A stretch of DNA of 64,000 bases from Ignavibacteriales bacterium (lineage in GTDB: Bacteria; Bacteroidota; Ignavibacteria; Ignavibacteriales; Ignavibacteriaceae): contig JADJIA010000011.1 in NCBI GenBank assembly GCA_016707285.1, positions 8,102 through 72,101 on the forward strand, read 5' to 3'. The position numbers and the translations under genes are program-made. Every line of letters begins with the position of its first letter. Within the stretch, counting starts at the first letter, position 1. The notes beneath the pieces were generated by a model, which was not told the origin of the DNA, did no database searches, and worked only from the letters and a program-made list of their open reading frames with translations. Of the stretch, positions 47,839 through 56,773 are shown piece after piece.

Positions 47839-49200
47839 ATGGATATTGAAGAACACAGAGTAAAAGACCTTTATTCAGGAGTGCGGGGAACCGCTGTAAA
47901 AATTCTTGACAGGATTGAAAGAACCGATTCTTATTTAGATAAATTATTGGACAATGAGTTAAAAAATTCCGATCTGGAAGGTCCTGACAAGGCATTACTT
48001 TATGAACTTGTTCACGGTGTGGTCAGATGGATGGGCAGACTCGATTGGATTCTAAGCGGGTTCTATAAAGGTCAATTTTCGAAGGCGATTCCTGTATTAA
48101 AAAATGCACTTAGAGTTGCGTTATACCAGGTTATGTTTCTCGACAGAATTCCTGAATATGCCATCGTTAACGAAGCCGTCGATTTTGTGAAAAAACTTCA
48201 GGGTCAAAAACCGGCAGACATCACAAATGCTGTTTTGAGGAACATTATCAGATCAAAAAACGGTTTGAGATACCCCGATCCTAATGAAAATTTAGTGAGT
48301 TATCTTGCTGCCTATTATTCTCATCCAACCTGGCTTGCCAAAAGGTGGGTTGAACGATATGGCAGGGAGAATGTGGAAGCTTTGATGGCTGCAAACAATG
48401 AGCGACCTGTTCTCACATTACGCATAAATCAATTAAAGATTGACAAACATGAGTTTGAATCACTGCTTCAATCGGTGAATCTTAAATACTCACCCGGTGT
48501 TTATAACAACGATTTTTACCGTTTGCAGATATTAACAAATATTCAAAACTGGCAATATTTTGCAGAAGGTTTTTTTACAATTCAGGATGAAAGTACGGGA
48601 AATCCTTGTCTTCTTCTTGATGTAAAACAGGGGATGAGGGTGCTTGATATGTGTGCTGCTCCCGGAGGTAAAAGTGCTTATCTTGCCGACATTATGTGTA
48701 ATGTTGGTGAAATAATTGCGACTGATAAATTTGAGAGCCGCATCAGAGTAATGGAGGGTAATCTCGAACGACTCGGAGTGGCGATTGTTAAATTTGTACA
48801 TACCGATGCACTTGAATATGAAGCGGAGCCGTTTGATCGTGTTCTTGTGGATGCTCCGTGTTCAGGTTTGGGCACACTTTCCAAAAAACCTGACATCAAG
48901 TGGAAGAGAGATTTGCTCGATATAAAACGACTTACTCCACTCCAGAGTGAATTGTTGGATAAGGCAGCCGAACTCGTAAAGCCCGGTGGTGTTGTTGTTT
49001 ACAGCACATGCACCATTGAACCGGAAGAGAATTTTGAGATCGTATCAAAATTTCTTGAAACTCACACCAACTTTAGACTCGATGATGCGTCTAAGTTTGT
49101 GAACAAAAACATAGTAGATGAGAATGGGTGCATCTCGACTCTGCCACACAGGGACAAGATGGACGGTGCATTCTCTGCAAGGTTAATAAGAATAGAATAG
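47839..49200 (+). CDS. rsmB: 16S rRNA (cytosine(967)-C(5))-methyltransferase
   Basis: RsmB methylates C967 of 16S rRNA. The 453-residue product has an N-terminal NusB-like RNA-binding domain (about 15-150, ALLYELVHGVVRWMGRLDWI) and a Rossmann-fold methyltransferase domain: VLDMCAAPGGKSAYLAD binds S-adenosylmethionine, DAPCSGLGTL (about 337) and YSTCTIEPEENFEIV (about 388) carry the two cysteines of the reaction. It is 12 bases upstream of the RodZ-like gene. Confidence 0.94.
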   Translation: MDIEEHRVKDLYSGVRGTAVKILDRIERTDSYLDKLLDNELKNSDLEGPDKALLYELVHGVVRWMGRLDWILSGFYKGQFSKAIPVLKNALRVALYQVMFLDRIPEYAIVNEAVDFVKKLQGQKPADITNAVLRNIIRSKNGLRYPDPNENLVSYLAAYYSHPTWLAKRWVERYGRENVEALMAANNERPVLTLRINQLKIDKHEFESLLQSVNLKYSPGVYNNDFYRLQILTNIQNWQYFAEGFFTIQDESTGNPCLLLDVKQGMRVLDMCAAPGGKSAYLADIMCNVGEIIATDKFESRIRVMEGNLERLGVAIVKFVHTDALEYEAEPFDRVLVDAPCSGLGTLSKKPDIKWKRDLLDIKRLTPLQSELLDKAAELVKPGGVVVYSTCTIEPEENFEIVSKFLETHTNFRLDDASKFVNKNIVDENGCISTLPHRDKMDGAFSARLIRIE

Positions 49201-49212
49201 TTAGAGGAACAA

Positions 49213-50184
49213 ATGACCCATCAAGAATTAGGTCAGCAACTTAAAATTGCCCGTGAACAATTGGGTTTCGAGATCAAGGAATCAGCCGCCTCGATAAAAA
49301 TTGACGCAAAATTTGTCGAAAAAATGGAAATTGGTGATTTCACCTTTCTTCCCGATGTATATGTACGCTCATTTTTAAAAGAGTATGCAATAGTCTTGCA
49401 TCTTGATCCTGATGAGGTTCTTGAAGCTTACAAAGGACTAAGAAAAGCACCCGAAGTGAAACACCCTCCGGTTCAGGCTCCGCCTCCAACTCCGGTTCAT
49501 ACGCCACCGCCACCTCCGCCACCACCACCCTCACCGGCGCAGGCTCACCAATCATATTTTGATGAACCCGTGGACTCAAAGCCACAGCAACCACAAGTTG
49601 ACTTGCAACAGAAACTAAGAAACTGGATTGAATCTTTCATGGCAAATCAGGATTCAAGTTTCTTTAAAAAGCTTATTGCCATGAAAAAAAGTTATCTTGC
49701 GATTGGTGCTGTAATAGTTGTTTTGGCTGTGGTTCTTTATGTCATTTTCTCCGGAAAATCGAGTGATAATGAAATAAGAACCGATGGTCGTCAGGTTGAT
49801 GAACTCTTGAACGGTGTTCAGGATACAAACAACAAGTTTCAGGCAAACGGTTTAGCCGATATTAAACTTCCACCGGATGCTGACACTGTAATTCTTGTGA
49901 TTAATTCAAAAGATACCACAAAAATAAGAGCGATAATCGACAAAAAGGATACATTAAAATCCACAATTGTTGATCCCACTCAACCTGTTACTTACAATGC
50001 AAGCAAAAGAATCGATCTAAGAATCGAAAATGCCTCACTTCTGAGTGTAACCCTCAACGACAAATCCCTTGAACTCCCCAAGAAAAAAGGTGTTCAGACA
50101 TTAAACATTGACAAAAACGGATTTATCAAGGCTGCAACGAAGAATGACAAACGACCCAAGAAAAAGAATACAACAACTAAGTGA
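49213..50184 (+). CDS. rodZ: RodZ-like protein: N-terminal helix-turn-helix, membrane segment, C-terminal DUF4115-type domain
   Basis: The product is 323 residues. Residues 1-75 are the helix-turn-helix that in RodZ binds MreB (GQQLKIAREQLGFEIKES, then YVRSFLKEYAIVLHLDPDEV). A proline-rich segment (about 85-115) includes nine consecutive prolines. One membrane segment lies at about 158-178 (YLAIGAVIVVLAVVLYVIF). The outer beta domain (about 210-310) is of the DUF4115 kind (DTTKIRAIIDKKDTLKST). RodZ links the cytoskeleton to the wall-elongation complex. The end is a Lys/Thr tail that overlaps the ligA start region by 41 bases. No mreB is in the window. Confidence 0.85.
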   Translation: MTHQELGQQLKIAREQLGFEIKESAASIKIDAKFVEKMEIGDFTFLPDVYVRSFLKEYAIVLHLDPDEVLEAYKGLRKAPEVKHPPVQAPPPTPVHTPPPPPPPPPSPAQAHQSYFDEPVDSKPQQPQVDLQQKLRNWIESFMANQDSSFFKKLIAMKKSYLAIGAVIVVLAVVLYVIFSGKSSDNEIRTDGRQVDELLNGVQDTNNKFQANGLADIKLPPDADTVILVINSKDTTKIRAIIDKKDTLKSTIVDPTQPVTYNASKRIDLRIENASLLSVTLNDKSLELPKKKGVQTLNIDKNGFIKAATKNDKRPKKKNTTTK

Positions 50185-52176
50185 TGAATTAAAATATCAC
50201 GACCACAGATATTATGTTCTCTCTGATCCGGAGATAACCGATCTCGAGTACGACATGCTCTACAAAGAGCTTGAACGGCTCGAGAGAGAGAATCCAGAAC
50301 TTGTATTGCCCGACAGTCCTACACGCCGGGTGGGGAGTGATCTTGAAAACGAATTTAAACCCGTTCTTCACAACTACCCCATGCTCAGTCTTGCAAACAC
50401 ATATAATGAGGAAGAACTTTTTGATTTTGACAGAAGAGTCAGAGAGAGCCTGCCTCCCGGTGAAAAAGTTGAATATGTTGTTGAATATAAAATTGATGGT
50501 CTTTCGGTAAGTCTTAGATATCAAAATTGTATGTTGGTTACGGAGCAACCCGTGGTGATGGAGTTACGGGCGAGGATGTTACTGCGAATGTAAAAACCAT
50601 CCGCTCAATCCCTCTTTCAGTGGATTCATCAAACTTTTCGAGTGAAGCAGATGGAAATTTTGAGGTGCGTGGTGAAGTATATATGGAGAAAGCCGTATTT
50701 GAAGGTTTAAACCTTGAACGCCAAAAGAAGGGCGAAAAACTTTTTGCCAATCCCCGAAATCTTGCCTCAGGCACATTAAAACTTTTGAATCCTGCAGATA
50801 CTGCCAAACGACCTCTTCAGATATTTACATATTATTATCTAAGTAATGTCTCCTCACACAAAACTCAACACGAAAATCTTAAGTTTTTGAGCAAACTCGG
50901 TTTCAGAGTAAATCCAAACCATGCTTTGTGTAACTCAATTCAAGAAGTGCTCAATTTCTGTAAAGAACTTGAAGAGAAGAGGGATAATCTTCCTTATGAA
51001 GTGGATGGCGTTGTAATTAAAGTTAATTCATTTCGTCATCAGGAACTTTTGGGAAGTATTGCAAAATCACCAAGGTGGGCATGTGCATTTAAGTTCAAAG
51101 CCAAACAGGCAAAAACCAGATTAAATGACATCACATGGCAGGTTGGCAGAACAGGGGCAATAACCCCTGTTGCAGAACTTGAACCCGTTTTTCTTGCCGG
51201 CTCAACAATAAGCAGGGCAACCCTCCACAATTTTGATGAAATCACAAAAAAAGATATCAGGAGGGGTGACACTGTTATCATCGAAAAAGGGGGAGATGTT
51301 ATCCCAAAAGTTGTATCGGTGGTTATCGAAGAAAGAGGAGCCAATACAAAGCCTGAAACCGCACCACTAACCTGTCCCGTTTGTGGGTCCGGTGTGTTCC
51401 GTCCTGAAAACGAGGCGGCTTATTATTGTGAAAATGGAGAATGTGCTGCTCAGGTAAAGGGCCGTATCGAGCATTTTGCCTCAAGAGGGGCGATGGACAT
51501 CGAGGGATTGGGAACCTCGATCATCGATCAGTTTGTTGATGCCGGTTACCTGAAAACATATGCCGACATCTATCGACTTAAAGAAAAAGAGAGAGAACTA
51601 AAAAGTATCGAGCGCTTTGGGGAAAAGAGCATCGATAATCTGCTAAATTCTATTGAACTGAGCAAAAACAAACCGTTTCATAAAGTCCTTTTTGCGATTG
51701 GGATCAGATATGTTGGAGCCGGTGCAGCGAAAAAACTTGCTGATCATTTTGTGTCACTCGAGCGTCTGATGCAAGCCGGTGAAGCAGAGATAACTGAAGT
51801 TTATGAGATTGGAGAGGCGATAGCCCGGAGTGTTGTAAAGTTCTTTTCAGATGGACACAATCTTCACCTGGTCTCCGATCTTAGAGAATTTGGACTCCAA
51901 CTCGAAGGCGAACAAAGAAAAGTGGCGGTTGATAATTTTTTCAAAAACAAATCTTTTGTGCTCACCGGAACTCTTTCATCCATGAAAAGGGAGGAAGCTG
52001 CCGAGCGGATTACAAACCTTGGCGGGAAGTCGGTTTCATCTGTCAGTAAAAACACAGATTTTGTTATTGCAGGTGAGAGTGCCGGTTCAAAGCTTGACAA
52101 AGCGCAAAAACTTGGGGTTGGCATCCTTACAGAAGAAGAATTTTTAGAAAAGCTTTTATCGGCAGAGAAATTATAA
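50144..52176 (+). CDS. ligA: NAD-dependent DNA ligase, frameshifted
   Basis: LigA seals nicks in replication and repair using NAD. From the ATG at 50144 the adenylation lysine is Lys116 in VVEYKIDGLSVSL. One missing T near 50538-50539 shifts the frame; corrected, the text reads MLVYGATRGDGVTGEDVTANV as in the family. The rest continues intact: LPYEVDGVVIKVN, the OB fold, the four-cysteine zinc finger (CPVCGSG to CENGEC), the helix-hairpin-helix region with FASRGAMDIEGLG, and the C-terminal BRCT domain (KSFVLTGTLSSMKREEA). In the NGxLV position the codon reads TGT (Cys), perhaps a second local error. The start lies inside rodZ. Essential in bacteria, so a sequence error is the likely cause. 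Confidence 0.93.
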
Positions 52177-52259
52177 TAAGTTTGTAGTATCGTAATAATA
52201 TCTTTTGGAATTTATTAGCGGGTAGTTTTTCATTTATTTCCGTAATAAATTTAAGTTAC

Positions 52260-52610
52260 ATGAACTATACAATCAATAAAATCGACGGAATCGCTATTTT
52301 CACACTTAACGAGATTCGGCTTGATGCCAACATATCAGGTCTGGTTAAGGGTGAATTTACTTCAATTGTGAAAGAGAATTCAGTCCGAAAAATGGTGATC
52401 GACCTTTCCTCCGTGGAAAGTTGCGATAGTAGCGGCTTAAGCACTCTTCTCGTTGCCAACAGGCTGATGGGGAGTGTCAGCGGTAGTCTGCGAATTGTAT
52501 GTCCATCCAAAAAGATATTAACCCTGATAAAGATAACGCAGCTCGACAAAGTATTAAAACTGAGCAACTCTTATGAAGAAGCGATGTCTGAGCTAAAACT
52601 TTTGCACTAA
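52260..52610 (+). CDS. STAS-domain anti-sigma factor antagonist
   Basis: A 116-residue SpoIIAA-like protein. The phosphorylation site is the serine pair 57-58 in VESCDSSGLSTLLVAN. Such proteins bind an anti-sigma or other kinase-type partner when unphosphorylated. No kinase or phosphatase partner is adjacent; the ECF pair at 11.8 kb is of another type. It lies 83 bases after ligA. Confidence 0.88.
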   Translation: MNYTINKIDGIAIFTLNEIRLDANISGLVKGEFTSIVKENSVRKMVIDLSSVESCDSSGLSTLLVANRLMGSVSGSLRIVCPSKKILTLIKITQLDKVLKLSNSYEEAMSELKLLH

Positions 52611-52652
52611 CGGGATCGGAACCGGTACCATATCGGTTAATTAGAGTATATA

Positions 52653-54122
52653 TTGAATTCATTCTCATTTGTTGACTACTCAATTGTTGTCATATACCTC
52701 ATATTTGCCGCACTTTGGGGCAGGTTTGTTGGTGGGAAGCAGAGAAGTGTAAAAGACTATTTCCTTGGAACGGAAAAAGTTAAATGGTGGTTGGTTACAT
52801 TTTCAATTGTTGCAGCCGAGACCAGCACTCTTACATTTATCTCAATTCCCGGTGTGGCATATCTAACCAATCTACACTTCCTGCAAGTTACCGTTGGTTA
52901 TCTGTTTGGTAGAATCATAGTCGCTTACCTCCTGCTTCCACAATACTTTAAAGGTGACCTTTCCACTGCATATGCTTTTTTAGAGAGCAGATTTGGAAAA
53001 AACACCCGTACAACTGCTTCTATTGTTTTTATTTTTACCCGTGTTGCCGGTGACGGAGTTCGCCTTTTTGCCACTGCCGTCCCCGTAAAACTTCTCCTTG
53101 ATATCGACTATCCCTACGCGATCCTGATAATTGTTTTTGTAACATTGATCTACACCTACACCGGTGGATTAAAGGGTGTCATTTGGGTGGATGCGATGCA
53201 GATGTTTGTATATCTCGGGGGTGCAATCATCTCATCTCTTGTGATTTGGTACCTGATTCCCGGTGATTTTTTTGCAAAACTTGGAACAGAAGCCACTTTG
53301 GGGAAATTGGACTTTTTAAATCCCGGATTTAACCTCGATTTCCGGACTTTTTTTAATACGCCTTATACTTTGCTTGCGGGGTTGACAGGCGGGGCATTCC
53401 TTTCGATGGCGTCGCACGGGACTGATCAACTTGTTGTTCAGCGATTGTTGGCAACAGGTGAACTTAAAAGTGCACAAAAAGCTGTGATTGCAAGTGGCTT
53501 GATAATAGTTGTTCAGTTTGCAATCTTTTTAATTCTTGGCGTTTTGCTTCACATCTATTTTGATGGTAGAGTTTTTAACAAGGCTGATGAGGTTTTTCCG
53601 TTTTTTATAATTAATCACCTTCCATCCGGGCTAAAAGGAGTGCTTGTTGCGGGGCTAATGGCTGCCGCTCTTTCAACTCTTGCCGGTTCCGTCAGTTCGC
53701 TTGCCTCCTCTTCATTTTATGATGTTTACTCCATCCTCGGGAAGAAAAAGCTTACTGAAGAGAGGCAACTATTAATCTCAAAAAGATTAACCATCTTTTG
53801 GGCAGCTGTGTTGGCAGTCTCTGCATTCTTTTTCCTTGAGATAAAGGGAGCAGCTGTGGAAGTTGCGTTAAGCATTGCTTCTTTCACTTCGGGCGGGTTA
53901 TTGGGAACATTCCTGCTTGGGATAATAAACAAAAAGGCTGACCAAAGGGATGCCATCACCGGATTTTTAACTTCAATTGCCGTTATGATCGGTGTGATTT
54001 CTTTTAAATGGATGGCATGGACTTGGTTCACACTTATTGGAGTGTCGGTGTGTTTACTTGTAGGGAGTATCTCGGCTTTGATCCAAAATCGTAATAAAAT
54101 CAAGAAAAATGAATTAAATTGA
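52653..54122 (+). CDS. Sodium:solute symporter (SSS family), first of a tandem pair
   Basis: The product is about 489 residues with around 13 membrane segments. The N-terminus FVDYSIVVIYLIFAALWGRFV and the segment VKDYFLGTEKVKWWLVTFSI then AAETSTLTFISIPG carry SSS signatures, with GLKGVIWVDAMQMFVYLGG. The start is a TTG at 52653; no ATG lies near. Substrate unknown (sugars, amino acids or sialic acid are common in the family). Confidence 0.88.
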   Translation: MNSFSFVDYSIVVIYLIFAALWGRFVGGKQRSVKDYFLGTEKVKWWLVTFSIVAAETSTLTFISIPGVAYLTNLHFLQVTVGYLFGRIIVAYLLLPQYFKGDLSTAYAFLESRFGKNTRTTASIVFIFTRVAGDGVRLFATAVPVKLLLDIDYPYAILIIVFVTLIYTYTGGLKGVIWVDAMQMFVYLGGAIISSLVIWYLIPGDFFAKLGTEATLGKLDFLNPGFNLDFRTFFNTPYTLLAGLTGGAFLSMASHGTDQLVVQRLLATGELKSAQKAVIASGLIIVVQFAIFLILGVLLHIYFDGRVFNKADEVFPFFIINHLPSGLKGVLVAGLMAAALSTLAGSVSSLASSSFYDVYSILGKKKLTEERQLLISKRLTIFWAAVLAVSAFFFLEIKGAAVEVALSIASFTSGGLLGTFLLGIINKKADQRDAITGFLTSIAVMIGVISFKWMAWTWFTLIGVSVCLLVGSISALIQNRNKIKKNELN

Positions 54123-54182
54123 AATATTCTTCATAATTTTACCAACTATAAAGAGACAATTCCGTTTTAAGAGAGTTCACTT

Positions 54183-55937
54183 ATGGAATTTATTGATTAT
54201 GTAATTATTGCAACTTATTTTCTTGTCAGCATAGGCATAGCCCTGTACTACTCAAAAAGGGCATCCAAAAGCAGTGAAGAATTTTTCCTTTCGGGAAGAA
54301 ATCTCCCGTGGTACCTCGCCGGATTATCAATGGTTGCCACAACATTTGCGGCTGACACCCCTCTTGCTGTAACAGAACTTGTTTGGAAAAATGGAATTTC
54401 GGGTAACTGGGTATGGTGGAATTTTGCCTTTGGTGGAGTATTAACCGTCTTTTTCTTCGCTAAACTTTGGAGAAGAGCAGGAATAATGACCGAGGTGGAA
54501 TTTGCTGAAATTCGATATGCAGGAAAACCCGCAAAATTTCTCAGGGGATTTAAAGCGATTTATCTTGGTCTATTTATGAATGTTATCATAATTGGCTGGG
54601 TGAACAGTGCAATGATTTCAGTACTTACAGGTATATTTGGTGTTCCGCCCGAGGATGTTATCCTCTATGTTTTTTTATGTATGGGTTTGGTGGCTGTCTA
54701 TTCAGCTCTTTCAGGTTTATGGGGAGTTGTTGTCACCGATGCATTCCAATTTATACTTGCCATGTCAGCTTGTATCATTCTTGCAATGATTGTCATTAAT
54801 TCTCCCGAAATAGGTGGGATCGAGGGACTTAAAACAAAACTGCCCCCCTCTGCATTCGAATTTTTCCCAAATCTTGGCGATTCTCCAGTTGAAGGCGCTA
54901 AAATATTTTCACTTTCCATCTTTTCATTTTTTGCTTTTATTGGAATCCAATGGTGGGCTTCGTGGTACCCCGGTGCTGAACCCGGTGGTGGTGGATACAT
55001 AGCCCAGAGGATGATGTCTGCAAAAAATGAAAAACATTCAATATTTGCAACTCTCTTTTTCCAGGGAGCACATTATGCTCTTAGGCCCTGGCCCTGGATT
55101 CTGGCTGCACTCGCTGCGGTGGTGTTATATCCCGAATTAAATGCGTCAAATTCAAAAAACGGCTATATTATGTTGATTAACGACTTTATGCCTGTTGGTC
55201 TTAAAGGCTTGATGCTGGCAGCATTTTTTGCAGCTTACATGAGTACCGTTGCAACCCAGTTGAATTGGGGGACTTCTTACATTGTAAACGATTTTTACAA
55301 ACGGTTCCTTCAACCCGGAAAAACAGAAAAACAATATGTAGTTGCTTCAAAAGTTGTTACAATTCTTTTAATGATCGTATCGGCTTTTGTTACTTTATAT
55401 ATCGACCGTATCTCGGGCGCATGGGAGTTTATAATTGAATGTGGAGCGGGGTTGGGACTTGTGCTCATTCTGCGATGGTATTGGTGGAGAATTAACGCAT
55501 GGAGTGAAATTTCAGGCATGGCAACTCCGTTTATCCTTCTTCCCGTGGTTAGATATCTGGGAATTCCTTTCCCCGACAGTCTTTATGTTTTGGTGTTTGG
55601 AACTACTTTTGTGTGGCTGGTGGTTACATTCATGACAAAACCCGAACCCGACGAGATACTCCTCTCATTTTATGACAAAGTGAGACCTGACGGAAAATTG
55701 TGGGACAAAATAAGAATCAAGGGGGGATTTCCTCCAATGCCGACCATGATTAAATATCAGTTCCTGGGTTGGTTATCGGGTGTGGTTACTATCTATTCTC
55801 TCCTTTTTGGGAGTGGAAGTTTAATCTTTGGTGATTTGGCTAACGCTCTTATATATGGAGTTTTTGTTATATTAGGAATTACAGGTGTGGTTTTCACACT
55901 CAACAAAATGACAGGCACAAATAAAAGTCACGCATGA
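54183..55937 (+). CDS. Sodium:solute symporter (SSS family), second of a tandem pair
   Basis: The product is 584 residues with around 14 membrane segments. SSS features: FIDYVIIATYFLVSIGIALYY, EEFFLSGRNLPWYLAGLSM, VATTFAADTPLAVTELVWK, and the glycine-rich ASWYPGAEPGGGGYIAQR. It is only distantly like the preceding symporter, so the pair is not a recent duplication. It overlaps the next gene by ATGA, linking it to the HAD hydrolase. Confidence 0.9.
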   Translation: MEFIDYVIIATYFLVSIGIALYYSKRASKSSEEFFLSGRNLPWYLAGLSMVATTFAADTPLAVTELVWKNGISGNWVWWNFAFGGVLTVFFFAKLWRRAGIMTEVEFAEIRYAGKPAKFLRGFKAIYLGLFMNVIIIGWVNSAMISVLTGIFGVPPEDVILYVFLCMGLVAVYSALSGLWGVVVTDAFQFILAMSACIILAMIVINSPEIGGIEGLKTKLPPSAFEFFPNLGDSPVEGAKIFSLSIFSFFAFIGIQWWASWYPGAEPGGGGYIAQRMMSAKNEKHSIFATLFFQGAHYALRPWPWILAALAAVVLYPELNASNSKNGYIMLINDFMPVGLKGLMLAAFFAAYMSTVATQLNWGTSYIVNDFYKRFLQPGKTEKQYVVASKVVTILLMIVSAFVTLYIDRISGAWEFIIECGAGLGLVLILRWYWWRINAWSEISGMATPFILLPVVRYLGIPFPDSLYVLVFGTTFVWLVVTFMTKPEPDEILLSFYDKVRPDGKLWDKIRIKGGFPPMPTMIKYQFLGWLSGVVTIYSLLFGSGSLIFGDLANALIYGVFVILGITGVVFTLNKMTGTNKSHA

Positions 55938-56764
55938 ATTTTAGTAAAGTTAAATTAGTATTATTAGATCTCGACGGCACTCTGCTCGACGACCAGGGGA
56001 ATATTGGTGAACAGAGTAAAAAATATGCCCGGTTATTGAGGGAAAAAGGTGTAATTGTTACTTTTGCAAGTGGCAGGATGTTTTCAGCGCTCGATCATTA
56101 TGCTGCAGAACTCTCAGTGGATGGTCCTTTGATAGCTTCAGATGGGGCTGTTATAAAAAACTATCCGGGTGGTGATGTATTTCTGAAAATTGGATTAAAA
56201 GAATCCAAGGTAAAAAAAGGAATAGACCTTTCTGAAAAACATCTGGTTAAAATGGTAATGTGTACCGATTCAGAGGTTTTATACACAGAACACAACGAGG
56301 CAACCCTTCAGCTAATCGACAGATTTGGTGCGAAATTTCGAATGGTTGACAACTACCGGGATGTGACGGGGGATATAATTGAGCTCGTTTATGTTGGCGA
56401 GAACAGACAATCATTTCAAGAAATCAAAAAACATTTTTCGTTTCCCTATTCGTTTGGGCTAAAGCTGGCTTACTCAAAAAGTCAGTCACATTTTCAATAT
56501 TATCTTGAAGTTAAAAAGGGAGAAATCTCCAAAGCATCGGCTCTGAAAGTTTTGTTGAAGAAATTTAAAATTTCTATTCAAGACACTGTAGTGGTTGGCG
56601 ACTGGTATAACGATGTTGCCCTTTTTAAAACAAATGCAATTAAAGTTTCACTTTCAAACGCGGTTCCGGAAATCAAATTTTTATCGGATGTTAAATTGGA
56701 AAAAAGTAATAACGATGATGGTGTTGGCGAATTGTTAGAGAGAATCTACAGTCAGAAACAATAA
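55934..56764 (+). CDS. Cof-type HAD-IIB phosphatase
   Basis: The product is 276 residues. The HAD nucleophile motif is LLDLDGTLLDD (Asp12 and Asp14); the later acidic motif is VVGDWYNDVALFK. The cap type and length fit Cof/YidA-like sugar or nucleotide phosphatases. Coupling to the symporter suggests it may dephosphorylate a metabolite of the imported solute, which is inference. It is 9 bases from the 7TM-HD gene. Confidence 0.9.
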   Translation: MNFSKVKLVLLDLDGTLLDDQGNIGEQSKKYARLLREKGVIVTFASGRMFSALDHYAAELSVDGPLIASDGAVIKNYPGGDVFLKIGLKESKVKKGIDLSEKHLVKMVMCTDSEVLYTEHNEATLQLIDRFGAKFRMVDNYRDVTGDIIELVYVGENRQSFQEIKKHFSFPYSFGLKLAYSKSQSHFQYYLEVKKGEISKASALKVLLKKFKISIQDTVVVGDWYNDVALFKTNAIKVSLSNAVPEIKFLSDVKLEKSNNDDGVGELLERIYSQKQ

Positions 56765-56773
56765 GGCAAGTGT

